Source: JADKIH01 sp031385005 (GTDB taxonomy: Bacteria > Bacteroidota > Bacteroidia > AKYH767-A > 2013-40CM-41-45). Taken from it: a DNA stretch of 64,000 nt. Location of the stretch: positions 72,948-136,947 of the forward strand of contig JANNBB010000027.1 in the NCBI GenBank assembly GCA_031385005.1, read 5' to 3'. Shown in pieces: positions 36,627 to 44,569 of this stretch. Made by a program: the position numbers and the translations under genes. Below the pieces are notes generated by a model. The model made no database searches. It was not told the DNA's origin and saw nothing but the letters and a program-made list of their open reading frames with translations. Within the stretch, counting starts at the first letter, position 1. Each line of letters opens with the position of its first letter.

Positions 36627-37868
36627 TTATACAGCTCTCAATGAAGTTTCAGGGATTCTATTCCAAATCCGTTTCAATTCTGTTTTCTTGACTTTATCAG
36701 TTAGTTTAATATATCGTTTGAAATTTTTATAGCTCTTATGTCCGGTAATTGCCATGACAGTTTCCGGCCTCATTCCTTTTTCAAGTGAAAGAGTTACAAA
36801 AGTCCTCCGCGCCGTATGTGTAGTAATAAGTTTGTGTTTAGGTTCAACTGTTTCGATTCTTTCAGCTCCCTTGAATCTTGTAAACTTTATTAGATCGTCT
36901 AACTTAGCATCCTCCGCTAAATCCTTTAAGTAACCGTTTGTTTTTTGGTTACTAATAACAGGAAGTTGAAAAGAGTTTCTTTCTAAAATTTCTTTTGCAT
37001 AATCGTTTAAAGGAATAGAAATATTTTCCCGTGTTTTTTGAATTGTTAATATTAACTCGTCACCCTTTACATTTTCCTCTCTGATTTTTTCAATATCAGA
37101 AAAACGTAATCCTGTGAAACAACCAAAGCAAAAACTTTCCCGGACGTTGTATAGTTTGGAATTGACTTTCAAAGGATGTTCATATAACTTGAAAAGTTCG
37201 GCTTCTGTTAAGTAAATCGTTTCAGTTTCACTTTCGATTGCCTTAAATTCACTCTCTGTGTAATCTGTAAATTTATTATACCCCATTTTTCCAGACCATT
37301 TTAGAAAGTGTTTCAAACGGGAAATGTTTGTTCCTACGGTATTATTCGTTTGATGACAATCATTGTATAGGTATGATGTAAAAAGTTCATAAAATGCAAG
37401 ATTCAGTTTTTGAAAACTTATCTTGTATCTCTTCTTTTTCTCAAATACCTGTAAATGATTTTTAAGCGTTGTAACAGACTTTAAGTAGTTAGATGATAGT
37501 TTTCCTTTCTTGGTTTCAAGAAACTCCTCCAATGCCTCGAAAACCCCTAACTCCGCTTCTTTATGTTGTTTGCCTAAGAAAAGTAACAGACCCTCCTTTA
37601 ATTCGTCACTCGTTACTCCTCTACGTTCAGAAATAATTCGTCGCGGAATGCGTTTCGCCTCCTCTGCTAATTCGTCGAGGAAAATATTGAAGTCAGTATA
37701 ACCAGTGAAACTTTTCTTTGCACGTTGAGAAATCTTATTCCATTTTTTAGGATGAATTTTTTCTCCGGTAGAAATTTTTAATCGGAATGCCTCACAAAAA
37801 TAAACGAGGTAAAGGACGGTTTCAGTTTTAGATTCCGTTTCCTTCAGGTAGAAGTTTACAGTAGCCAT
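36627..37868 (-). CDS. Tyrosine recombinase/integrase
   Basis: 413 aa. N-terminal arm-binding and SAM-like domains (~1-200), then the catalytic domain with Arg in GCFTGLRFSDIEKI, HTARRTF (His-x-x-Arg), GHKSYKNFKRY with the nucleophile Tyr. The typical Bacteroidota integrase form. Its 5' end lies ~175 bp from the right attachment repeat, so it serves this element. Catalyses integration at tRNA-Leu and, with the excisionase, excision. Confidence 0.93.
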   Translation of the reverse strand: MATVNFYLKETESKTETVLYLVYFCEAFRLKISTGEKIHPKKWNKISQRAKKSFTGYTDFNIFLDELAEEAKRIPRRIISERRGVTSDELKEGLLLFLGKQHKEAELGVFEALEEFLETKKGKLSSNYLKSVTTLKNHLQVFEKKKRYKISFQKLNLAFYELFTSYLYNDCHQTNNTVGTNISRLKHFLKWSGKMGYNKFTDYTESEFKAIESETETIYLTEAELFKLYEHPLKVNSKLYNVRESFCFGCFTGLRFSDIEKIREENVKGDELILTIQKTRENISIPLNDYAKEILERNSFQLPVISNQKTNGYLKDLAEDAKLDDLIKFTRFKGAERIETVEPKHKLITTHTARRTFVTLSLEKGMRPETVMAITGHKSYKNFKRYIKLTDKVKKTELKRIWNRIPETSLRAV

Positions 37869-37911
37869 TGAATAAAATACGTTTTAGGACACGACAAAGA
37901 TAATAAATTCA

Positions 37912-37936
37912 GGGAGCAGTGGAGGGGGCAGTTTTA
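37912..37936 (+). repeat. Right G-rich direct repeat, candidate integrase arm site
   Basis: Partner of 32901-32925 (24 of 25 identical). Located between the integrase start and attR, 107 nt inside the end. Confidence 0.6.
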
Positions 37937-38043
37937 GATTTTATTCAATTAATTTCTCTTTGTCTAAGTTTAACGGGTTCTTAGGTTTTCATAGGAGAAA
38001 TAAGAGTGAAAATGATTAACAAAAGTTAACTGTAAAAAATATA

Positions 38044-38065
38044 GTTCAACCCCCGCCCCGGGTAC
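38044..38065 (+). repeat. attR of the tRNA-Leu element
   Basis: Partial copy of the tRNA-Leu 3' end; exact over the final 14 nt (38052-38065). Too short to be a tRNA gene. Confidence 0.85.
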
Positions 38066-38074
38066 AGAGTGAAA

Positions 38075-38112
38075 AAAGGCAAAAAGATGTTTTCTTTTTG
38101 CCTTTAGTTTTT
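38075..38112 (+). terminator. Rho-independent terminator next to attR
   Basis: AAAGGCAAAAAG (38075-38086) pairs with CTTTTTGCCTTT (38094-38105), followed by AGTTTTTT. Its place right after attR suggests it is the original tRNA-Leu terminator. Confidence 0.8.
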
Positions 38113-38261
38113 TGGTCTGGTTAAACAATGGTAAAACATTTGAAGAGTTCTCTTAATGAAGTCTTTTTTAACGGTATGGAATGACAGAGCGATTGAAAGA
38201 AATGTTCATGCTTTATAAGGAAGGTGTTAAATAGAAACACCCAATTAAACAAACTGTTTCC

Positions 38262-38269
38262 TAATTTTG
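38262..38269 (+). promoter_or_regulatory. Candidate -7 box for the nuclease-HerA operon
   Basis: TAATTTTG fits TAnnTTTG and lies 48 nt before ATG 38318. No TTG is seen at the expected -33 place. Confidence 0.3.
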
Positions 38270-38317
38270 CTTTCTGTGCTATTTGAAACGGCGGCGCAAA
38301 AACAAACAGAAAAATAA

Positions 38318-39226
38318 ATGATTGACGTTTTTACGGAGGAAATAGAAGTTCAAATCAAAAAGGGTATATCAAACCTTTATTGGTTTTTGGGCGATTTGGA
38401 AAAAGCTTGGTTGAGAGCGGGCGTTGATGGAAAGTTGACGACTAAATTATTTACGTCAAGACAAGATGATGGCTCTAAACTCACCAAACGTCAATTGATG
38501 GATTTGCTTTATAAGAATATCCGCGACACAGATTTTAATAGACGCCTTGAAGTATCTCGAAATTTTGTTCGTTTTCTGGTAGAGCATAAAAACTTTGTGC
38601 CTCAGAGTGAGAATCACCGAATTGATGTTGCCGAGACTTCAGCACTGAAGCTTAGGGAGATAATTGAAAAGCAACGACAACAAGCAGAATATAATCAACA
38701 AATCCGGCAGAAGGTAAAAGAATCTAAGAAACTTGATTATCACAACGAGCTATTACGAGTTCGTGATCTTTTTATAGACGCGGAAAAACTTTCAGCTCAA
38801 CAGCGGGGATATGCTTTTGAAAAACTGTTCGCAGAATTAATGAAGATTAGTGGTATCCCTGTTGAAGAATCCTTTAAGATCGTTGGTGAGCAAATTGATG
38901 GCGCAATTAAATATGGCGGACACTATTACTTAGTTGAACTAAAGTGGACAAAGACCAAAGCCGCTCATGCGGAAATTTCAAGTTTGTATTTAAAAGTCGA
39001 GGGTAAATTAGAAGCAAGAGGAATTTTCATTTCAATGAATGGTTATTCAAGTGAAATTATCCAATCTTTGCCAAAAGGGAAAAAGCTGACAACACTCCTT
39101 TTGGACGGTATGCACTTTTCAAACGTGATATTCGGTAGATACACATTTCAAGAACTTCTGGAACATGCGCTAAGTCAAGCGTCGTTGAAGGGAGAAATAT
39201 ATTGTTCATCAGACCTGAGTAAGTAA
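38318..39226 (+). CDS. PD-(D/E)XK nuclease-fold protein, first gene of a HerA operon
   Basis: 302 aa. The N-terminal ~130 residues are helical (an EFxxRL-type half is not recognisable) with a Gln-rich coiled coil at ~110-145. Residues ~160-280 form a restriction-endonuclease fold: QQRGYAFEKLFAEL, then QIDGAIKYGGHYYLVELKW with D194, E207 and K209 as the D...ExK site. That is the active site of Mrr/RecB-like nucleases, so DNA cutting is likely. 29 bp before the HerA-type gene. Related to phage-defence nucleases by context; target unknown. Confidence 0.75.
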   Translation: MIDVFTEEIEVQIKKGISNLYWFLGDLEKAWLRAGVDGKLTTKLFTSRQDDGSKLTKRQLMDLLYKNIRDTDFNRRLEVSRNFVRFLVEHKNFVPQSENHRIDVAETSALKLREIIEKQRQQAEYNQQIRQKVKESKKLDYHNELLRVRDLFIDAEKLSAQQRGYAFEKLFAELMKISGIPVEESFKIVGEQIDGAIKYGGHYYLVELKWTKTKAAHAEISSLYLKVEGKLEARGIFISMNGYSSEIIQSLPKGKKLTTLLLDGMHFSNVIFGRYTFQELLEHALSQASLKGEIYCSSDLSK

Positions 39227-39255
39227 ATAGAAATTAAAACAAGGCACAACGAACC

Positions 39256-41361
39256 GTGACTAAAGGTACACGACTCATAGTATTTTTTGCTTTAGCGGTT
39301 TTGCTGACGGCTATTTACTGGCATTTCAATGGTGCAATTTTTCCGAGCGATACGGTTGGACTTGTAATATATTACAGCTTGCTAATGTTGTCATTCAATT
39401 CTCTCATTTTAGAACATTACTTTACAAAACCGACAGATGTTTTAGCCACATCAATTGCAGTCTTGCTAACGATTAGCCCCATCCGAAAAGAATTAGTAAA
39501 TCTTGGCAATTGGTATGACACGCTGTTTTTCTTTTCGCTGTCACTCGCGGCTCTATCAGTAACCTCATTAACTTTGTTTGACCCGAACAAGCCTGAAGAC
39601 ACAACAAAGAATAGAATTTCAAAACTGCTAAAAGATTTTGTGGTTCGATTCGGGAGCAGTAAGGTTCAATTTTTTTGTCTGTTTGTTTTAACGCTCTTCT
39701 TTTACATTGACAGTAAGTCTCAATATTTTCTTATACTTTTCATTTACTCTGCATTTGTTCTTCTTGACCCTTGGAAGTTCATAATGAAAATTCCGGCTTT
39801 TGTGAAGCCTAAACCGCAAGAAGGCATTGGACAAATTTTCGGAGTTCAATCGAAGAACACTTTTCTTGTCAAACTGTTTGATCAAAGACCATCAATAAAG
39901 ATTTTTGATTTCGTAGAGTTTAAATATTCAATGGATGAAGACAAAGGCGTTCGTAAGGGGCTTATTCTTGACAACTATCTTCTAAATCAAGAGCAGTGGG
40001 TTAAAGTTCTCGTGAGTGATGAAATCAAAAAAATATTTGGTGACAAAATCTATAATTCATTCAACGATGAAAATGTAGTTTTCAAAATTACCAATCCCGA
40101 ACACAACGACTACCTCGAAAAATTCGTAGGAATAGTTGACGAAAATTCCGTCATATCAACGATTCGTTTTATTTACAACTCAAAGAATGAAATTTTTGAC
40201 GGACAACTTTTGGAGGTCTTTATCAGAGAGAAAAAAGTTCTTTATCAAGTCGTGCAAGGAGTAACAAAAATTGAAACGCTCGAACAGAAAAATGAAACTG
40301 GTTATATTGTTGGTGAAGCAATTCAACTTGGTATTTGGAGACCTGAAAGCGGAAACTTTGAAAAATATGGTTGGGTTCCGTTCATTAACTCTCCTGTTTA
40401 TTTAGCATCACCTATTCCTGTTCCTGCCATTGGAGAAAATGAATATGAGATCGGGAAAATTCCGAATTCCAACTACCCTGTGATTATTAAAAAAGATGTT
40501 GCCCTCACCCATCACACCGCAATTTTAGGAGTAACTGGAACTGGCAAATCAATTTTTGCAAGAAATTTAATTCGGCAATATTTAAAAGACCCGAACACTA
40601 AAGTCATTTGCATTGACTTCACAGACGAATACAATGGAAAATTTCACGACCTTCATCCAGTTAAAGTAATTCCCGATGAAGTAGCGGAACAAACTTTTAA
40701 GGATATTGATTTTATTGAGAAGGAAATCGCCGGAAACTATAACAAGGATACTGATGCCTCACGAAATAAGAAACAGGAGGTTTCAAAGAATATTCACGAA
40801 GCAATTTGTAATTTCTTAAAGGATAAAGATAACAAGCTTGCAATCTTTGAATTGCCAGACGTAACAAATACTTCCGGGATTTTAGAATACACAAAAGCAT
40901 TTTTTAAAATCCTATTTCACATCGCTAAGAAAGAAAAATCATTTGGTAACAGAATTTGTCTTGTGCTCGAAGAGGCGCATACCGTAATTCCTGAATGGAA
41001 TTTTGCAGGCATTGCAGACAAAGCCTCTCAATTTTTACTTAATACAATTGCTCAAATTGCATTGCAAGGAAGAAAATTTAATGTAGGTTTTTTAGTGATT
41101 GCTCAGCGGACTGCAAATGTTTCTAAGACCGTTTTGACGCAATGCAACACGATTATTTCCTTTCAAGAGTTTGACAAAACGAGTAGCGACTTTCTTTCTA
41201 ATTACTTTGGACAAGGCATTGCAGACACATTGCCAAATTTAAAATTCAGACAGGCCATTGCAGCCGGAAAGGGGTTGAAATCAAATGTACCAATGATATT
41301 TGAAGTCCCCCACATTGAAGAACCAGAACCACCGGTGGGAGCCGCGGCGAAGGAATCTTGA
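39256..41361 (+). CDS. Membrane-anchored HerA/DUF87-type ATPase
   Basis: 701 aa, GTG start at 39256. Residues ~5-175 hold about six hydrophobic segments (IVFFALAVLLTAIYWHF, VIYYSLLMLSFNSLIL, FFFSLSLAALSVTSL, FFCLFVLTLFFYI, FLILFIYSAFVLL). The ATPase has Walker A GVTGTGKS (425-432), Walker B ICLVLEEAH (E572-E573), and the HerA-type end GFLVIAQRTANVSKTVLTQC and LPNLKFRQAIA. HerA forms hexameric DNA pumps and works with nucleases; HerA partners such as SIR2 and DUF4297 act in phage defence. The membrane region is unusual for HerA. Flanked by two nuclease genes. Confidence 0.85.
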   Translation: MTKGTRLIVFFALAVLLTAIYWHFNGAIFPSDTVGLVIYYSLLMLSFNSLILEHYFTKPTDVLATSIAVLLTISPIRKELVNLGNWYDTLFFFSLSLAALSVTSLTLFDPNKPEDTTKNRISKLLKDFVVRFGSSKVQFFCLFVLTLFFYIDSKSQYFLILFIYSAFVLLDPWKFIMKIPAFVKPKPQEGIGQIFGVQSKNTFLVKLFDQRPSIKIFDFVEFKYSMDEDKGVRKGLILDNYLLNQEQWVKVLVSDEIKKIFGDKIYNSFNDENVVFKITNPEHNDYLEKFVGIVDENSVISTIRFIYNSKNEIFDGQLLEVFIREKKVLYQVVQGVTKIETLEQKNETGYIVGEAIQLGIWRPESGNFEKYGWVPFINSPVYLASPIPVPAIGENEYEIGKIPNSNYPVIIKKDVALTHHTAILGVTGTGKSIFARNLIRQYLKDPNTKVICIDFTDEYNGKFHDLHPVKVIPDEVAEQTFKDIDFIEKEIAGNYNKDTDASRNKKQEVSKNIHEAICNFLKDKDNKLAIFELPDVTNTSGILEYTKAFFKILFHIAKKEKSFGNRICLVLEEAHTVIPEWNFAGIADKASQFLLNTIAQIALQGRKFNVGFLVIAQRTANVSKTVLTQCNTIISFQEFDKTSSDFLSNYFGQGIADTLPNLKFRQAIAAGKGLKSNVPMIFEVPHIEEPEPPVGAAAKES

Positions 41362-41381
41362 AACGAAAAATTTACTGAAAA

Positions 41382-41837
41382 ATGATCACGTTCACAACCC
41401 AGCAAACCAAAGTGCAAGCTAAAATGCTTAATGAAAATCATATTGTCGATTTATTGACTGCTTATCTAAAAAAGAATGACTATGAAATTGTTCAATCGCT
41501 TGACACAAAATCAAAAGGTGTTGACATCATCGCAGACAATAAAATAACTAAACATCGATTGTTTGTTGAGGTCAAAGGCGAAACAAGTTCCAAAGAACAC
41601 ACAAACCGTTTTGGAAAACCTTTTGACGGTAAGCAAATAAGAAACCATATAGCCAGAGCAATTTTAGCGTCGATGAAAATAATTTCTGCCAAACCAGCCG
41701 GCAATAAAACACGGGTAGCGATTGCTTTTCCTTTGAATGACAGTCATCAAAAGGAAATGGAAACTGTCAAAGTAGCTGTTAAGCAACTTGAAATTAAAAT
41801 ATTTTGGGTAAACGAAAAGAAGGTAATAGAAGAATAA
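41382..41837 (+). CDS. Small PD-(D/E)XK nuclease, third gene of the operon
   Basis: 151 aa; an in-frame Met at 41424 is an alternative start that keeps the fold. Core: LLTAYLKKNDYEIVQSLDTK, GVDIIADNK with D48, and FVEVKGETSS with E63 and K65, the D...ExK site of a small Mrr/VRR-like nuclease. 20 bp after the HerA-type gene on the same strand, so the three genes are probably co-transcribed. Two different nucleases with one HerA motor suggests a defence complex; inference. Confidence 0.7.
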   Translation: MITFTTQQTKVQAKMLNENHIVDLLTAYLKKNDYEIVQSLDTKSKGVDIIADNKITKHRLFVEVKGETSSKEHTNRFGKPFDGKQIRNHIARAILASMKIISAKPAGNKTRVAIAFPLNDSHQKEMETVKVAVKQLEIKIFWVNEKKVIEE

Positions 41838-41856
41838 ACCCCTTTAATATGTGATC

Positions 41857-42534
41857 TTATTTTTTCATTTCTCTTTTCTCAATAGCTTTTAACAAATCAC
41901 TTGCGACAACAATTCTTTCAAATGCCTGAATGTAATCCATCTCAACATCTCTATGCGCGCAAGGGTTTTTATAGTATCCAAATGCACCTGCCATGTAATG
42001 CGCAAAGGCTTCCCGTTCTGCTACTGGTAACTCAAAGTCAGTTAGCGTCCCAGTCTCCTGATGAAATGCTTTTCTGATCAAGCTAACACCAACATCTTCA
42101 GCTTTTGCCCCAGTTTTTTTCCTAAGTGTAATCTCCAGTATTTTGAAAGCTTGTAATACCGCGCTTTCAAATTGCCCTTCTTGCAGAAGCGGAAATGATT
42201 TCTTTGCAATTCCCGGATGGACGTAAGTGCTGGGAAGGAGTGTGTATTCATTTACCACCTTTAGGAATTGCCTTTCAGTAAATCGAAAGCCGATTTTTGT
42301 CGGATAATAAATATTTTCGCCTTCATCGTCATAGCCACGTTGATATGACCTTATGTCAATGTATATGTCAGAATTTTTTTTGTATTTCAATTTTGAAAAT
42401 CTTATAGCTTTATAGCCCCCCGAATTTATTTCGCCGATAGGATTTTGAAACTCTACGGCAGCTTCGGCTTTTACCTTTTCAATTTTTTTCTTGTACTTCT
42501 CTTCAATGCTGGCTGATGCTTTTTTCTTTTTCAT
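41857..42534 (-). CDS. PC4-like ssDNA-binding domain fused to TIGR02391 (HEPN-like) domain
   Basis: 225 aa. After a Lys-rich coiled N-terminus, residues ~38-95 resemble the PC4 coactivator fold: IRFSKLKYKKNSDIYIDIRS, then DDEGE and IGFRFTERQFL. PC4-type proteins bind single-stranded DNA. Residues ~105-215 fit TIGR02391: VHPGIAKKSFPLLQEGQFES, and the HEPN-type active region KNPCAHRD (K189 to H194). HEPN domains are often RNases in abortive infection. Convergent with the nuclease-HerA operon, 19 bp between stops. Fusion of these two domains is the odd point. Confidence 0.75.
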   Translation of the reverse strand: MKKKKASASIEEKYKKKIEKVKAEAAVEFQNPIGEINSGGYKAIRFSKLKYKKNSDIYIDIRSYQRGYDDEGENIYYPTKIGFRFTERQFLKVVNEYTLLPSTYVHPGIAKKSFPLLQEGQFESAVLQAFKILEITLRKKTGAKAEDVGVSLIRKAFHQETGTLTDFELPVAEREAFAHYMAGAFGYYKNPCAHRDVEMDYIQAFERIVVASDLLKAIEKREMKK

Positions 42535-42714
42535 CTTTGTTATCTTTCTGTTGAAATAATTTCAGTAATTAGTGACCGCGAAATTAGCAGATTGATATAG
42601 ATCCGCAATGTCACAAAACACAGAGTTTCTGAATAAACAGATGTAAGCGAAATATACGTGATAATTAAAGAGTATATTTAAGTCAATTAGGTACCTTGCT
42701 TAAAATTCTGAGAA

Positions 42715-43512
42715 ATGATCCACTTAAAACTAAGATTCCTGAAAAAATGGACTCCAAGCGAAGAACTGCTGGAAGTTGTAAATAATGTTCCTGAGCATGC
42801 GAACGGATCCATTAAAACATTGCCTGACTCCTTCAAAGGCGGCATGGTTATAGTTCGCACTGATCAAGATGAAATGGCTACTGGATTTTCATACGAAGAT
42901 GAAAACAAAAATCTGCATATTTTACTCGAAGCACATCCCTGCGTTTCCTACTTCCATTTAGCTTTGCAATACCAAGTGCATACTTCTGTCTTCAAAGAGA
43001 AGATGCTAAAAACAACTTTTATAGACTCGGAAGATAATTTAAAGAATATAAATATTTACGATAATGTAAATGCTGTGCAGTCTTTCTATGCCTGTGCATC
43101 TGTATGTGCCATTTTTCTTTTTAACTCATTAGAGTCATTTGTGAACTTGTCTATCGAAAAATGCAAAGGAACATTAAACAAGGACGGGGTTGAATTACAA
43201 AAACAACAAATTCTTTTGAAGTCTTCTTTTGAAGAGAAGGCAAAAAATTATCTTAATCAAATTTTCGGAAAGAATTTTGCCAGTCAGTACGGGCATAAAT
43301 TCGAAGTGATATTAAAACTTAAAGAACTCCGTGATAGAGCTACCCATGTTAAGACTGACAGTTTTGAAACAGCCGAAACATATCAAAAGCTGATTACCAA
43401 CGCTCTCAATTTTGATTTTAAAAAAGCTATTGAATACAGCGAAGAATTTATTAATTTTTATGAATCAGGACTCATCGAAGTATGCAATTGCAAAGGAACC
43501 GTTCACAATTAA
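42715..43512 (+). CDS. HEPN-like protein paired with DUF4238 gene
   Basis: 265 aa, family not named by me. The C-terminal half is all-helical, with FNSLESFVNLSIEKC and LKELRDRATHVK: R206 and H211 form an R-x4-H motif typical of HEPN RNases. The N-terminal ~110 residues are mixed alpha/beta without a known motif. The next gene begins 9 bp after the stop on the same strand. The pair could be toxin-antitoxin-like, but no direct evidence. Sits in a cluster of HEPN proteins. Confidence 0.6.
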   Translation: MIHLKLRFLKKWTPSEELLEVVNNVPEHANGSIKTLPDSFKGGMVIVRTDQDEMATGFSYEDENKNLHILLEAHPCVSYFHLALQYQVHTSVFKEKMLKTTFIDSEDNLKNINIYDNVNAVQSFYACASVCAIFLFNSLESFVNLSIEKCKGTLNKDGVELQKQQILLKSSFEEKAKNYLNQIFGKNFASQYGHKFEVILKLKELRDRATHVKTDSFETAETYQKLITNALNFDFKKAIEYSEEFINFYESGLIEVCNCKGTVHN

Positions 43513-43521
43513 CTTTTATCG

Positions 43522-44436
43522 ATGGCGAATAACGAAACAAAACTACAGCACTACGTGCCGAGAACATACCTTAAAAATTTCGCCGATGAAAAAAAGAAGG
43601 GCGAATTTTATTTTCATGCCCTTCCTATTGCTGATTCTTCGGAAGAAAAAATATTTGAGACAAACATTATGCGCGCGTGCGCACAAAACTATATTTATAC
43701 CCTTCCCGGAAATACAAAAGAAGAACGGCTGTTGTTAGAAAATTTTTATAATGAAAATTATGAATCTAATTATACCGCCATGTATAATCTTCTGGTTGAT
43801 CCGGGAAAAACCAAATTGAGCAGCGATGAAAGGAATTTAATTATTTCTACTATGGTGACAATGCTCTTCAGGACGACAAAACTTCTAAATCAACATAATG
43901 AATTTGTGTTTCGGAATTTGGATTATATTTTTGAATTGTGCCGACAAACCAAATCTGATCATTTTGAATTTGATGGCGTAAAGGTTTCAATTGCAGGAAA
44001 AACACTTGATCAGCTCAAGAATGAATACAAGACCGATGCAAAAGCCGCTCAAGTTCTCTTGCAAATTCAGGTAGCAATGAGGCTTGCAGATTTAAGGTGT
44101 CAGAAAGATGGTATAATGGTATTAAAATTGGCTGAAGGAGATCATGAATTTCTCACTTCAGATAATCCAGTATATTACACAATACCCGGAGGAGGACATA
44201 CAGCACCATTCAATCCTGATAATATTCTGTCACTGCCTCTTGATAAGAAACATCAATTATTTCTTATGCCCGAGGCTCAAGATAAATTTTCTATTGTACG
44301 AATAAGTTCTACTGGAACAATGTGTCACGCAAAAAAATTAACAGCCAATTATACTCAGTCAAAACTCGCCGAACGATTTATTTTCGGAAGCGTCTCCGGC
44401 TTGAAGGATTATCTTACTTATAAACATTTATATTAA
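43522..44436 (+). CDS. DUF4238 domain protein
   Basis: 304 aa. Fits DUF4238: begins KLQHYVPRTYLKNFADE and has EFLTSDNPVYY near residue 220, followed by LSLPLDKKHQLFLMPEA. The biochemical role of this family is unknown; members are frequent in mobile DNA and defence neighbourhoods. Coupled to the preceding HEPN-like gene by a 9-bp gap. Confidence 0.8.
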   Translation: MANNETKLQHYVPRTYLKNFADEKKKGEFYFHALPIADSSEEKIFETNIMRACAQNYIYTLPGNTKEERLLLENFYNENYESNYTAMYNLLVDPGKTKLSSDERNLIISTMVTMLFRTTKLLNQHNEFVFRNLDYIFELCRQTKSDHFEFDGVKVSIAGKTLDQLKNEYKTDAKAAQVLLQIQVAMRLADLRCQKDGIMVLKLAEGDHEFLTSDNPVYYTIPGGGHTAPFNPDNILSLPLDKKHQLFLMPEAQDKFSIVRISSTGTMCHAKKLTANYTQSKLAERFIFGSVSGLKDYLTYKHLY

Positions 44437-44569
44437 AATCTCGCCCCTTTTGGCGCTCGTAGATTCAATTCTTCCAGATGATAAGCCAAGACCTAAGAGA
44501 CGACCGTCAACACAGAGTCGTGAAAGATTTGTAATTAAAAATTGGAAGCTTCTATTTTAATATAATTTT

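Larger units (their letters stand above)
32823..38065. mobile_element. 5.2-kb integrative element inserted at the tRNA-Leu 3' end
   Basis: Bounded by the tRNA-Leu 3' end and a 22-nt partial copy at 38044-38065. Genes, all on the minus strand: integrase, RteC-like, excisionase-like HTH, Rep-like protein, small DNA-binding protein, zinc-ribbon membrane protein. The integrase start faces the right end. A strong terminator (38075-38112) lies immediately right of the far repeat; it probably terminated tRNA-Leu before the insertion moved it 5.2 kb away. No relaxase or transfer gene is recognised, so transfer would need another element or replication by the Rep-like protein. Confidence 0.85.
37869..38317. 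other. 449-bp non-coding region at the right end of the tRNA-Leu element
   Basis: Holds the right G-rich repeat (37912-37936), attR (38044-38065), a terminator (38075-38112) and a weak promoter candidate for the following operon (38262). A 17-codon reading frame at 38182-38235 is too short to call. Confidence 0.6.

Noticed and set aside
38044..38065. Second tRNA-Leu gene
   Set aside because: Only the 3' 22 nt are present, with three mismatches; it is an attachment remnant.
38182..38235. 17-codon reading frame beside attR
   Set aside because: Too short and without an SD or a recognisable protein.
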